Positions 1-7,453 of a stretch of DNA of 32,873 bases are shown piece after piece. The notes under the pieces were generated by a model, which was given only the letters and a program-made list of their open reading frames with translations, made no database searches and was not told the origin of the DNA. Position 1 is the first letter of the stretch, and each line of letters begins with the position of its first letter. Where the stretch lies: assembly GCA_045646925.1 (NCBI GenBank), contig JAZRLQ010000163.1, positions 1 through 32,873 of the forward strand. The letters are read 5' to 3'. Origin of the DNA: QALR01 sp045646925. Its GTDB lineage: Bacteria; Bacillota; Clostridia; Oscillospirales; CAG-272. Made by a program: the position numbers and the translations under genes.

Positions 1-549
1 TGCGCGTATCCCGACGGCGCGAAGAGACCGATCATCCCGATCCCGTACAGCGACGAATGTATGACGGGCTTCGAATACGCATTCGCGGGACTTCTCGTCA
101 GCGAGGGCTTCGTGGAGGAAGGCTTGTCCATCGTCCGCGCGATCAGAGACCGCTACGACGGAAAGAAGCGCAATCCTTGGAACGAGATCGAGTGCGGAAG
201 CAACTACGCTCGCGCGATGGCAAGCTTCGCGCTTCTTCCGATCTTCAGCGGCTTCTCCTTCGATCTGCCGAAGGGCTATCTCGGCTTCGCGCCGATCGAA
301 AAGAAGGACTTCCGTTGTCTGTGGAGCGTGGGAAGCGCGTGGGGCGATATCGAATGCCTCGACGACGGCTTCACGCTCACCGTAAACGGCGGCAGATTGA
401 ATCTCTCGTCCGTTTCCATGAAGGCGCTCGGCGAAGCGAAAACGCTCACCGTCGACGGAAACAACGTCGCCTTCACGCAGAGCGGCGACACTCTTTTCTT
501 CGAAAAGATCACCGTCACGGAATCGCTTTCCGTGAACATTGCGAAATAA
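1..549 (+). CDS. GH116-family glycoside hydrolase (DUF608-like), C-terminal part
   Basis: The reading frame is open from the first base and ends with TAA, giving the last 182 residues of a larger enzyme whose start lies outside the window. Two stretches match the conserved C-terminal catalytic region of GH116 (glucosylceramidase/beta-glucosidase-like) proteins: YSDECMTGFEYAFAGLL, and RNPWNEIECGSNYARAMAS shortly after it. The family hydrolyses beta-linked glycosides. No substrate can be named from this fragment. The last ~70 residues look like the beta-rich tail of the family. The gene is followed at once by an intrinsic terminator, so it ends its own transcription unit and is not part of the signalling cluster downstream. 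Family assignment is from recognised motifs; function is inferred. Confidence 0.8.
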   Translation, partial: CAYPDGAKRPIIPIPYSDECMTGFEYAFAGLLVSEGFVEEGLSIVRAIRDRYDGKKRNPWNEIECGSNYARAMASFALLPIFSGFSFDLPKGYLGFAPIEKKDFRCLWSVGSAWGDIECLDDGFTLTVNGGRLNLSSVSMKALGEAKTLTVDGNNVAFTQSGDTLFFEKITVTESLSVNIAK

Positions 550-557
550 ACTTCTTC

Positions 558-588
558 GGGCGTTCTTTGAACGCCCGTTTTCTTTTTG
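558..588 (+). terminator. Rho-independent terminator after the GH116 gene
   Basis: An 8-bp perfect stem (GGGCGTTC / GAACGCCC) with a TTT loop is followed by GTTTTCTTTTT. It starts 8 bases after the stop codon and separates the hydrolase gene from the diguanylate cyclase gene. Confidence 0.9.
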
Positions 589-602
589 TCGAAAATCCCA
601 TC

Positions 603-631
603 TTGACAAAAAGCAACGTTTGTGATAAAAT
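603..631 (+). promoter_or_regulatory. Sigma-A promoter of the diguanylate cyclase gene
   Basis: TTGACA at 603-608 and TAAAAT at 626-631 are separated by 17 bases, with TGA directly before the -10 (extended -10). It lies about 55 bases upstream of the start codon at 686. Confidence 0.8.
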
Positions 632-685
632 ACCCTTGTATATTATCCTTATTTTGGTAAAATTCTGTGCGAGGGAGGGGAAACC

Positions 686-1867
686 ATGCGTTTGGTCGTT
701 AGCGAAGTGAGCGGCGTACTTTTGCAATCCAATATTCTGAATTTCCTTTTTTGCTTGACGATGCTGATCTATATCCGCTATATTCTGCAAGCGAAAACGG
801 ACTCGACGACGCTCGTCGCGCTGAAGCGACTGGTTTTGTGCGCCATCATTTGCCTCGTTGCAGATATGTTCAGCTATCTGTTCGACAACAGAGTCGGTGA
901 ATTCGCAAAGATCATGAACCACGCCTCCATGTTCCTCGCGATCACGCTGACCGCGTTCGTCGGCTATCTGTGGAACGGTCTGTTCGACCTCCTTTTTCAT
1001 ATAAGAAGAGAGCGGAAGCAGTATATCTTCCTCCACGCGATGTGGCTGATCCCGACCGTTTTGCTCGCATTGCTTCTGACCGCGAACTGCTTCTTCGGCT
1101 TCCTTTATTCCATTGACGCGGAGAACGTGTACCACCGCGAGCGATTCTATTTCGTAAGCTTCATTTTGCAGTACGTTTCCTTCATTATATGCATGGTCCG
1201 CGCCATCGTTTTCAAGGTGAAGGCGGACTTCTGCCCGATCCGAAGCGGCAAAATGCGCCGTACGGCGATCTTCGTCGGCATGATCGTGACGTTTTTCGGG
1301 GCGGTGCAGTGGGCAACGAGCGGAACGATCGCCGTGCATTGCATGGGTATCACCGCGGGCATCATCATCATGTTCGTGCGATTCCTCGACAATCAGATCA
1401 CGCGCGACCGCTTGACCGACCTCAATAACCGCTATGCGCTCGATACGCACATCGTCGATACGCTCCGCTCCCACGCGGCGCACCTTCGTCCGACGAAGCT
1501 GATCTTCATTCTCATGGACGTCAACGATTTCAAAGCCATCAACGACGTTCACGGTCATCTTGAGGGTGATGAAGCGCTCAAAAGCCTCGCGGACGCGCTC
1601 CGCGCCGTCGAGCATAAGAACCCGAAGTACCTTTTCGTTGCAAGATACGGCGGCGACGAGTTCGCGGCAGTGCTTGAGGCGAAGGATGAATCCGCCGTTT
1701 TGAATTTCTCTCACGAGCTTACCCGCGCGCTCGACAAAACGAACGCCGGCCGCCCGTACCGCCTCTCCGTCAGCCTCGGCTACAGCGTCTACGACGATTC
1801 CCGCACCGTCACCCAGTGGATCGAAAAAGCCGACGAGGCGTTGTATAAGAGTAAAAAGAGGAAATGA
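686..1867 (+). CDS. Membrane-bound diguanylate cyclase (GGDEF)
   Basis: The 393-residue protein should make c-di-GMP from two GTP at the inner face of the membrane. The N-terminal ~230 residues hold about six or seven hydrophobic segments, a membrane sensor I cannot assign to a named family. The GGDEF domain follows, from the TDLNNRYAL start through MDVNDFKAINDVHGH to the active-site loop RYGGDEF (R320 to F326), so the catalytic residues are intact. No RxxD inhibitory site precedes the GGDEF loop, so classical product inhibition is not expected. The start is ATG 686 with GGGAGGGG just upstream; the gene has its own consensus promoter. It stands directly upstream of the c-di-GMP riboswitch transcript and is a likely local source of the ligand (inference). 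Confidence 0.92.
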   Translation: MRLVVSEVSGVLLQSNILNFLFCLTMLIYIRYILQAKTDSTTLVALKRLVLCAIICLVADMFSYLFDNRVGEFAKIMNHASMFLAITLTAFVGYLWNGLFDLLFHIRRERKQYIFLHAMWLIPTVLLALLLTANCFFGFLYSIDAENVYHRERFYFVSFILQYVSFIICMVRAIVFKVKADFCPIRSGKMRRTAIFVGMIVTFFGAVQWATSGTIAVHCMGITAGIIIMFVRFLDNQITRDRLTDLNNRYALDTHIVDTLRSHAAHLRPTKLIFILMDVNDFKAINDVHGHLEGDEALKSLADALRAVEHKNPKYLFVARYGGDEFAAVLEAKDESAVLNFSHELTRALDKTNAGRPYRLSVSLGYSVYDDSRTVTQWIEKADEALYKSKKRK

Positions 1868-2133
1868 GCGGCGAAAAAGAATAGATGAAACGGTGCGTAT
1901 GATCGCGTATCGTAAGGCGGTGGCTTGTTCCCGCCGAAACACACAATTTTTATTCGTACTACAATATAAGAACACGGGAGGATAATATCCTCCCCTACAA
2001 GAACTCTCATCTGCATTGGGGTGGAGCCATTCGTTCCGATTTGCTTTTTACACCAAAACCGCCGTCAAGTGTGCAAAATCAAAAGAATTGTAAAAGCTTT
2101 TTGGAAAAATTGAAAGAAAATAATGCAAACTTA
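1868..2133. other. Noncoding stretch with two inverted repeats
   Basis: No gene was seen here. It contains GGCGG...CCGCC (about 1917-1935) and the perfect dyad at 1976-1994. The GGDEF gene lacks an obvious T-tailed terminator; either hairpin might partly serve. Confidence 0.5.
1976..1994. repeat. Perfect 9-bp inverted repeat, probably part of an intergenic repeat element
   Basis: GGGAGGATA-A-TATCCTCCC is a perfect palindrome around one central base with no T tract, so it is not a standard terminator. Such hairpins in noncoding DNA often belong to interspersed repeats. No second copy of this one was seen in the window. Confidence 0.5.
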
Positions 2134-2165
2134 TTGACATATTGAAAAAAGAGTAGTAATATAAT
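2134..2165 (+). promoter_or_regulatory. Promoter of the first c-di-GMP riboswitch transcript
   Basis: TTGACA lies at 2134-2139. Two overlapping -10 choices exist: TAATAT at 2157-2162 with 17-base spacing, and the better match TATAAT at 2160-2165 with 20-base spacing. A short hairpin (CGTTAT cat ATAACG, 2210-2224) lies in the leader between this promoter and the riboswitch. Confidence 0.65.
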
Positions 2166-2263
2166 GTTATAAAGGTATGTGTGTATAGGCGCGTACTATG
2201 CAAAAGGATCGTTATCATATAACGGTCAAACGCCTTTTATTGACGATAGATAACATAAAAATC

Positions 2264-2343
2264 TTTCAATTAAATAGGCAAAGCGTCCGAAAGGGCGTGA
2301 CGCAAAGCTATAGGGGCTTCAATTTAAGCCAGCCAGTTGCAAA
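2264..2343 (+). ncRNA. Cyclic di-GMP-I riboswitch (GEMM-I), copy 1
   Basis: The GEMM-I core is present in order: GGCAAA, a P2 arm GCGTCC-GAAA-GGGCGT with a GNRA loop, the invariant GACGCAAAGC, the receptor-like CTATAGGGG, a P3 arm GGCTT/AAGCC, and the closing CCAGTTGC. A P1 helix can form between TTTCAATT (2264-2271) and the AGTTGCAAA region (2335-2343). The element is 65 bases upstream of the degenerate EAL gene. Downstream, TTGCAGTTTGG (2349-2359) can pair with the 3-prime P1 strand, and a T7 run follows at 2375-2381. That suggests ligand-dependent attenuation, but the hairpin and T run are separated by about 12-15 bases, so the mechanism is less clear than for copy 2. Confidence 0.9.
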
Positions 2344-2407
2344 ATACATTGCAGTTTGGGTGGATAAATGGAGCTTTTTTTGTTTCCCCAAGCGGAAAGG
2401 AGGATGC

Positions 2408-3367
2408 ATGGATATTGATAACATGGTGGATAACACGCTGAAAAGCGGTATCACACCGATCGTTTTTGACTGTCAGGACGTCAGCTTCTTTACAAAGCCG
2501 ACTCACGTTGTCAGAACGTTTATGGTAATTAACAGCCTTGATCTCGGAATGTTGACCACAAAGGAATACCGTTACGTGGCACGCAGAACCCGACAGGGTG
2601 ATTATATGGTCGAACGCCATATACAGAGAATCGTTCGTTTGCTCCCGCAACTTGTGGAGCAGGACCCCTCGGTCGAATGTTTCACGATTCCCGTTTATGC
2701 AAAGCTTTTGAAGGATGGTGTTCTCGCGAGAATGCTTTTCGACGCGTTTGCGCTTTATACCGATGCTTCCCCCTCGAAGCTGTGTATCGAGCTTTCTGCC
2801 GATATTCTTTACGAGGATATGGATGAAACGAGAGCGCGTCTGGAAGAACTTCGAAAGATGGGAGTGAAAGTTGCCATCTGCGAAGTCGGCGACGAATTCT
2901 GTCCCGTATTCCGTTTGGCTTCTCTTGCTTTTGATTATGCTTTCATCGATGAGTATTCCACAAATACCCTCGACCGCGAAGATGCGGAGAGAGTGGCGGG
3001 AAGCCTCGTGAAATTCCTCCATTACCTCGGTGCGCAGGTTATCGCCCCCGCAATTTACGGTGACGACAAGATCGCCGGCGCAAAAGCCGTTGAATGTGAC
3101 GGATACTCCATTTCCGAACATCCCGTTTCGCAGGATGCCTCCGAAGCGGCAGCCGCTGCTTTTGTCGGCGAAGATGAAGCGGAAGAAGATGATGGCGAAA
3201 CCTCCGACGACAACGAACCGGAGATCGCGGAAGAAACGGAAACACCTTCGGAAGAAAATACGCCGAGCGAACAACAACCGAAACCGCAGAAGAGAACGCC
3301 TTTCCGTATCGCTTCCGTGTTCGGCTTGAAGAACAGACCGGCGGCAGAGGAGGTCAGTGACCAATGA
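2408..3367 (+). CDS. Degenerate EAL-domain protein with acidic tail (probable non-catalytic c-di-GMP effector)
   Basis: The 319-residue soluble protein keeps the scaffold of an EAL phosphodiesterase without its catalytic residues. CIELSA stands where EITE-type residues lie. VAICEVGDEF (C158-E159) replaces the metal-binding DDFG region. FIDEYS replaces KID. VIAPAIYG replaces VIAEGVE. It should therefore not cleave c-di-GMP; it may bind it or act as a protein adaptor (inference). Residues ~238-290 are a low-complexity acidic linker ending in a basic stretch. The start is ATG 2408 with AAAGGAGG 5 bases upstream. A longer in-frame start at 2198 is rejected because that stretch is the riboswitch. 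The stop overlaps the next start as ATGA, so the two genes are translationally coupled. Confidence 0.75.
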   Translation: MDIDNMVDNTLKSGITPIVFDCQDVSFFTKPTHVVRTFMVINSLDLGMLTTKEYRYVARRTRQGDYMVERHIQRIVRLLPQLVEQDPSVECFTIPVYAKLLKDGVLARMLFDAFALYTDASPSKLCIELSADILYEDMDETRARLEELRKMGVKVAICEVGDEFCPVFRLASLAFDYAFIDEYSTNTLDREDAERVAGSLVKFLHYLGAQVIAPAIYGDDKIAGAKAVECDGYSISEHPVSQDASEAAAAAFVGEDEAEEDDGETSDDNEPEIAEETETPSEENTPSEQQPKPQKRTPFRIASVFGLKNRPAAEEVSDQ

Positions 3368-4092
3368 GCAAGGAAAAATTGAGAAAGTGGCGCGCGAACG
3401 AAAAGCGTATTGCCGTTTTGAGAAGCTCCGCAGCTTATATGAAAAACTACCGTTTGCAGAGGAAGATTCTTTTGACAGCTCTTGCTTGTCTGTCCTCTCT
3501 CATAATCGTGATGTTTATGGGCGCGGCTCTCTACAAGGACACCGGTAGCTTCTCTGTTGGTGTCAACAAGGTCGATATCGTCAAATACGGTATCACGCTT
3601 TCCGAATCACGCGACATGGCGCACGCAAACTCCCGTTTGAATGCGAACATCAGCGAAAGAATCACAAACATCTCCATTCGTGACTTGCCCGCCAACCTCG
3701 ACATGATTGACGGTGAGCATAACGGAGACGATTATATCGCGTACACATTCTATATGATGAACGCGGGCGAGGAAGAAATTTCCTACGATTACGAATTGAC
3801 CATTTCCAATGTTTTCAAAGGACTTGACGAAGCAGTCCGTGTCCGTCTTTACGTTGACGGTGAATATACGGATTTCGCGAAAACGAAAAGCGACGGCACA
3901 GGTCCCGAACCCGACACGACGGAGTTCTACTCCCTCGGTGTTGTGACGAAAAAGTTGGTTCACGGCTTCAAACCGGGTGATATTGTGAAATTCACCGTCG
4001 TCATTTGGCTCGAAGGCGACGACCCCGATTGCGTTGACCGTGTCATCGACGGTCTCGCGAATTTCGAAATGCAGATCAGCGCAGTGCATTGA
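3364..4092 (+). CDS. Membrane-anchored TasA/camelysin-like surface protein
   Basis: The 242-residue protein has a basic N-terminus of about 33 residues, one transmembrane segment (~36-57), and an extracellular beta-rich domain. The segment after the membrane helix (DTGSFSVGVNKVDIVKYGI) resembles the mature start of SipW-dependent TasA/camelysin proteins. VRVRLYVDG near residue 160 resembles LRVFVDG in the major subunit at 4479. The long cytoplasmic N-terminus is unusual for a cleaved secreted subunit and suggests a membrane anchor or assembly base (inference). AGAGGAGG lies upstream and the start overlaps the stop of the degenerate EAL gene by four bases, so it shares the first c-di-GMP riboswitch. 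Family placement is tentative. Confidence 0.6.
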   Translation: MSKEKLRKWRANEKRIAVLRSSAAYMKNYRLQRKILLTALACLSSLIIVMFMGAALYKDTGSFSVGVNKVDIVKYGITLSESRDMAHANSRLNANISERITNISIRDLPANLDMIDGEHNGDDYIAYTFYMMNAGEEEISYDYELTISNVFKGLDEAVRVRLYVDGEYTDFAKTKSDGTGPEPDTTEFYSLGVVTKKLVHGFKPGDIVKFTVVIWLEGDDPDCVDRVIDGLANFEMQISAVH

Positions 4093-4172
4093 TCGCATAC
4101 CTTCCATGGTGGAAAGTGAAAATCTCTTGCCTTCCTCGGAAGGAGAAGAGTCACGAAGCATTTTACCCCTTG

Positions 4173-4219
4173 CCTTCTCCAGTGGGAGAAGGTGTCACGA
4201 AGTGACGGATGAGGTGTTC
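4173..4219 (+). repeat. Intergenic repeat family, copy 1
   Basis: CCTTCTCC-AGT-GGGAGAAGG is followed by TGTCAC-GAA-GTGACGGATGAGGTGTTC, i.e. two adjacent hairpins. The same layout recurs inverted at 4301-4363 and in a diverged form at 6009-6059. Confidence 0.65.
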
Positions 4220-4300
4220 ATAAAAAATATGATCAAACATCTGTCTGTTAGCTGAGTGAGAGATTTAAAGAATACCGCCGACGTGGCTATGTGGAAGTTC

Positions 4301-4363
4301 GAATAACACCTTCATCCATATCTCAACAACGTTGAGATGTCCCTCTTCCCCCACTGGGGAAGG
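4301..4363 (-). repeat. Intergenic repeat family, copy 2 (inverted)
   Basis: Read on the - strand it begins CCTTCCCCAGTGGGGGAAG and ends in GGATGAAGGTGTT, matching both ends of copy 1. The middle hairpin (CTCAACAACGTTGAG) differs. Copies 1 and 2 could fold together into a long imperfect stem. Confidence 0.6.
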
Positions 4364-4413
4364 TAAAAAGCCCCTTCCACGAGGAAGGTAAAACCCCGAT
4401 TTATCCCGGTGGT

Positions 4414-4441
4414 TTGAAACGCGCCATCGGATAAATATAAA
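4414..4441 (+). promoter_or_regulatory. Candidate promoter of the major fibre subunit gene, inside a dyad
   Basis: TTGAAA (4414-4419) and TATAAA (4436-4441) are 16 bases apart. An 8-bp inverted repeat, ATTTATCC (4399-4406) and GGATAAAT (4429-4436), brackets the -35 and touches the -10, as an operator might. This is sequence inspection only. Confidence 0.45.
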
Positions 4442-4478
4442 AACTAAAAAATTTAATTTTTAAAAGGAGAAAAACACA

Positions 4479-5714
4479 ATGAAAAAAATGCGTAAATTGA
4501 TCCCTGCATTTGCAATGCTCATGGTCGCAGCTATCATGATGACCACCGCATCTTTTGCATGGTTCACTATGAACGACGAAGTTACCGCTACCGGTATGCA
4601 GATCCAGGCTAAGTCTACTGGTTCTTTGGTAATCGGTACGGGCGCTCTTGGCGATAACGATAAGAAGAATACTACTGTAGAGTTCAATTCCGTTCCCAAG
4701 CAGTTGACCCCTGTTACTTATTTTGATGCTGCCGCAGCAAAAGGAAATGTTGGCGATACTGCTAGTGCAGGTTGGTATGAAGGTACTGACGTAAATCCTG
4801 TTACTGGTAAAGCAACTGGTTTCGAACCTGCAACTATGGCTTCTGGTGTTAACTATTTCGACCAGGTTGTTTATATTGGTTCTGCCGGTGATACTTTCAC
4901 TACAAGTAAGCTTACTGTTGATATCGGTTCTTTGGTTCATGCTTCTGGTGATAAGGCATACAATGCTTATAGTGTAGGTATCTATGTTTATGAGAAGAGC
5001 GATGATGAGGATTCTCTTTGGGGCAAGGACGAAGAAGGAAACGAACTTGTTCCTGCAACCACCGTTGCTCCTCAGGCAATCATTCAGGTTGCTACTTGGA
5101 ATAGAAAAAATACTGTAGATTTCACTACTGAATACACTATTCCTTCTGTTATCGGTTTGACCAACTCCGCTAACTTCGTTGGTCTCAAGGTTGTTCTTCG
5201 TGTATTTGTTGATGGTAATGTAGAGAATGATAACAGCATGGTTCCTTTGTATCGTGACAAATATACTACTGTAGCGGCTAATACTGTATACTCTAAAGGT
5301 GCTTACTTCGAAATTGCTAAGTCTGATGCTGCTGACTCTGTTGATGGCAAGGTTTACAAAAAAATTGATTTCGAGATGGCTAACGGTGCGTCTGTTGAAG
5401 GTCTTTATACTAGAGAAGCTGCTACTGGCGGCAAGTATACCTATACTCCTGCTACAGGTACTTATGACGCAGAAGCTGCAGTGAAAGCGGAATATTTCAT
5501 TCCTGAGTATGTTCCTGCTAATACTACTGACTGGGAAAGCACTGAAGGCCAGAAGTTGCCCGCAGGTAGTGAGTTCTATACTGTTGCTACTGGTGCAATT
5601 GAGTACGGTGAGGCTCAGGAATACTGCGTAAACTCCAACTATGTTCCTACCAATGCGGCTTCTTTGGAATTTAGTTTCTCTGTTGTTAAGAAGGATACCA
5701 CTTCCACCAACTAA
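4479..5714 (+). CDS. Probable major subunit of a TasA-like extracellular fibre (SipW-type signal)
   Basis: The 411-residue protein has an N-terminal export signal: a KK-rich start, a hydrophobic core at 8-24, then SFAWF. The motif WFTMNDEVTATGM follows (W28 to M40), which recurs as WFAKNNKVTASGM in the gene at 13178. The rest is rich in Thr, Val, Ala, Gly and Tyr and looks all-beta, with LRVFVDG near residue 248. There is no sortase motif or C-terminal membrane anchor, as expected of a polymerising TasA-type subunit. Codon use is strikingly T-ending (GCT, GGT, ACT, GTT) compared with neighbours, a common sign of very high expression. AAAAGGAG precedes the start. The gene has its own candidate promoter and a strong terminator, so it may be made in excess over the other components. 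Fibre role is inferred. Confidence 0.65.
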   Translation: MKKMRKLIPAFAMLMVAAIMMTTASFAWFTMNDEVTATGMQIQAKSTGSLVIGTGALGDNDKKNTTVEFNSVPKQLTPVTYFDAAAAKGNVGDTASAGWYEGTDVNPVTGKATGFEPATMASGVNYFDQVVYIGSAGDTFTTSKLTVDIGSLVHASGDKAYNAYSVGIYVYEKSDDEDSLWGKDEEGNELVPATTVAPQAIIQVATWNRKNTVDFTTEYTIPSVIGLTNSANFVGLKVVLRVFVDGNVENDNSMVPLYRDKYTTVAANTVYSKGAYFEIAKSDAADSVDGKVYKKIDFEMANGASVEGLYTREAATGGKYTYTPATGTYDAEAAVKAEYFIPEYVPANTTDWESTEGQKLPAGSEFYTVATGAIEYGEAQEYCVNSNYVPTNAASLEFSFSVVKKDTTSTN

Positions 5715-5749
5715 TCCCCAACTTAATAAAAACGATTAAGTAAAACTCC

Positions 5750-5783
5750 AAAAGGAGGCTTATCCTCTGATAAGCCTCCTTTT
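5750..5783 (+). terminator. Strong intrinsic terminator after the major subunit gene
   Basis: A 15-bp perfect stem, AAAAGGAGGCTTATC paired with GATAAGCCTCCTTTT around a CTCT loop, ends in a T run. It isolates the major subunit transcript. Confidence 0.92.
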
Positions 5784-6199
5784 CAAAAGTAAAAAAAGGA
5801 TCAAAACGCGGAGCGCGAATTTTGGTTTGGCGAAAGCCGAAAGCGTTTCACAAAAAGAGCCACGCGCATTGATTCTGATCACGCGTCGCAGGCGCGATAC
5901 CCTCGCGCCCCATTGCGGCACATACGGATCCAATAAATTTTGAGATTTATCTGATAAAGCGATCCGTTCCGTGACGCTTTATCACACAAGTTTCAAAATC
6001 CCAAATAGCCTTCCTCCGAGAGGAAGGTGGCACGCCTCACAAGGCGTGACGGAAGGAGACTGCGAGTACAAAAGAATTTGAATGAGGCTTTGCTAACTGC
6101 AAAGCTTTGGTTCAAACAAAAACAAAACAGAGTGCTGATTTGAAGCACACGCGTTCTCCTCCACCGCTAACGCGGAGCCCCAAAATAAAAATTTCCCTC
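5784..6199. other. Noncoding stretch of hairpins between subunit genes
   Basis: No gene was seen. It holds an inverted repeat GATAAAGCG / CGCTTTATC (5953-5983), the third copy of the CCTTCC repeat, a GCTTTGC-TAACT-GCAAAGC hairpin (6087-6105) and CCGC-TAA-CGCGG-type pairing near 6165-6176. The whole looks like remnants of interspersed repeats. Confidence 0.5.
6009..6059 (+). repeat. Intergenic repeat family, copy 3
   Basis: CCTTCC-TCCGAGA-GGAAGG is followed by TGGCACGCCTCACAAGGCGT and then GACGGAAGGAG. This keeps the two-hairpin layout and the GTGACGGA(T/A)GAGG-like end of copy 1 with sequence drift. Confidence 0.55.
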
Positions 6200-6227
6200 T
6201 TGCTTTTTTACACATTTGTGTTATAAT
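6200..6227 (+). promoter_or_regulatory. Promoter of the 6286-13939 structural operon
   Basis: TTGCTT (6200-6205) and TATAAT (6222-6227) are 16 bases apart, with TGT directly before the -10 (extended -10). Confidence 0.7.
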
Positions 6228-6285
6228 ATAATGGTTCACAAATTACCTCTTTTGCATTCGATTTCACTACGGAAAGGAGAATATC

Positions 6286-7395
6286 ATGACTGCAAAAACC
6301 AAAAAAATCCTCACGATATTGCTCACCATCCTCGGCCTCGCTGCCTTCGTCATTACTCCCCTCGCTTGGTTCGCGAATTATTGGGATGGTCCCTCCGCCG
6401 GCGTGAAACCGGGGTCTAACTACTCCATGCCCAACGTCACGATGTGGATGTTCTACGCGAAAAACGATGCAACGACCAACACAGACACCGTAGATTATTG
6501 GAAAGAATATACCATTGGTAGTGGCTTGACGATTTCGGACCCTGACATCTTTGTTCCGTCTGTGAAACCGGAATGGGATATTGTAACGAGTGAAAAGGAC
6601 GACGGAACTACCGTTACCCAGTACAAATACAAATACAATTATGAATCTCTTCAGTTCGGTAAGGTCGATAACCTGATCGAGCTTCGCGAGGATAATAAAA
6701 TTTATATGCGGTTCGAATTCAATGTGGAAGAACACGGCGATCGATTCGTTCAATTGAATTTGTCCTACGTTACATCCGGATACAATTATGATTCGAGCAA
6801 GGAAAGCGTTTTGGATTCCATCCATCTTTATGACATGAGTAAATTGTTGGAGACGCAAGATGCCTTGCTTGCAAAGTTCAATCTCAAAGAAGATATGGCG
6901 GATAACAACAAGCCCGGTAGATATACGATCGAACATCGTGCGGATGAACCCGAAGCGATGCAGTTTATGGAGTTCAGATACGTCATCAGCACGGACGGAA
7001 CCTTGAATCCGACAGCCGATGATTTCAATGCTCTGTTCGCAAATGCGGATGTCGTTCCGATCAACTGCGGTCAGCATAACGGCACTTGTCCTTGTGCTTG
7101 TGCTTGCGTTAATTGTAAAAACGGTGTTCATAATAAATGTACGGCGACCACCCCTTGCCATTCGGGTGAATGCGGTACAGTAAAAATTGAATTGGATTCT
7201 CTTGTTACAACCGGTGATACACCTGTCAGAGTGATTCCGAAAAAGAATGGCGAAAATGAAGAAGCAGACAAATTTTACATTTACGTTGAATTGGCTCCCC
7301 GCCTCGATACATTTGGTATGCAGGAAAACATCCTTGACTACTTCGTTCCGTCCTATATGCTTTTTGATGTGAAGTTTGATATCGAGATTGGTTGA
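6286..7395 (+). CDS. Secreted TasA-like-locus protein with a nine-cysteine insert
   Basis: The 369-residue protein has an N-terminal signal or membrane segment (residues 7-26) ending in PLAWFANYW, reminiscent of the WF motif of the two fibre subunits. The body is beta-rich with no recognised domain. Residues 261-296 hold nine cysteines (261, 268, 270, 272, 274, 277, 285, 291, 296) and histidines 264, 282 and 292, including CPCACAC. Such a cluster is odd in an exported protein and could bind metal or form disulfide cross-links (inference). The start has AAAGGAG 8 bases upstream and a good promoter. The next gene follows after 58 bases, so it probably begins the operon that also carries the giant protein and the minor subunit. 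Confidence 0.6.
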   Translation: MTAKTKKILTILLTILGLAAFVITPLAWFANYWDGPSAGVKPGSNYSMPNVTMWMFYAKNDATTNTDTVDYWKEYTIGSGLTISDPDIFVPSVKPEWDIVTSEKDDGTTVTQYKYKYNYESLQFGKVDNLIELREDNKIYMRFEFNVEEHGDRFVQLNLSYVTSGYNYDSSKESVLDSIHLYDMSKLLETQDALLAKFNLKEDMADNNKPGRYTIEHRADEPEAMQFMEFRYVISTDGTLNPTADDFNALFANADVVPINCGQHNGTCPCACACVNCKNGVHNKCTATTPCHSGECGTVKIELDSLVTTGDTPVRVIPKKNGENEEADKFYIYVELAPRLDTFGMQENILDYFVPSYMLFDVKFDIEIG

Positions 7396-7453
7396 TAATA
7401 CGAAGGATTTTGCCTACTCGGATCGGTGATCCGAAAGAAAGGATGATTTTGTC

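Larger units (their letters stand above)
4093..4398. other. Noncoding stretch packed with CCTTCC/GGAAGG hairpins
   Basis: No gene was seen. Beyond the two inverted repeat copies listed separately, short hairpins occur near 4105-4118, 4131-4145 (CCTTCC-TC-GGAAGG) and 4373-4388 (CCTTCC-ACGA-GGAAGG). Together they may stop transcription from the upstream riboswitch operon before the major subunit gene. Confidence 0.5.

Noticed and set aside
515..1975. Long open frame on the - strand opposite the diguanylate cyclase gene
   Set aside because: It mirrors a well-supported GGDEF gene, spans a terminator and promoter, and its low-complexity protein has no recognisable domain.
2198..2407. N-terminal extension of the degenerate EAL reading frame
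   Set aside because: This stretch contains the complete GEMM-I aptamer, and a strong ribosome site (AAAGGAGG) serves ATG 2408.
4173..4363. An insertion sequence remnant bounded by inverted repeats
   Set aside because: No transposase fragment or target duplication was seen; the inverted copies belong to a small noncoding repeat family.
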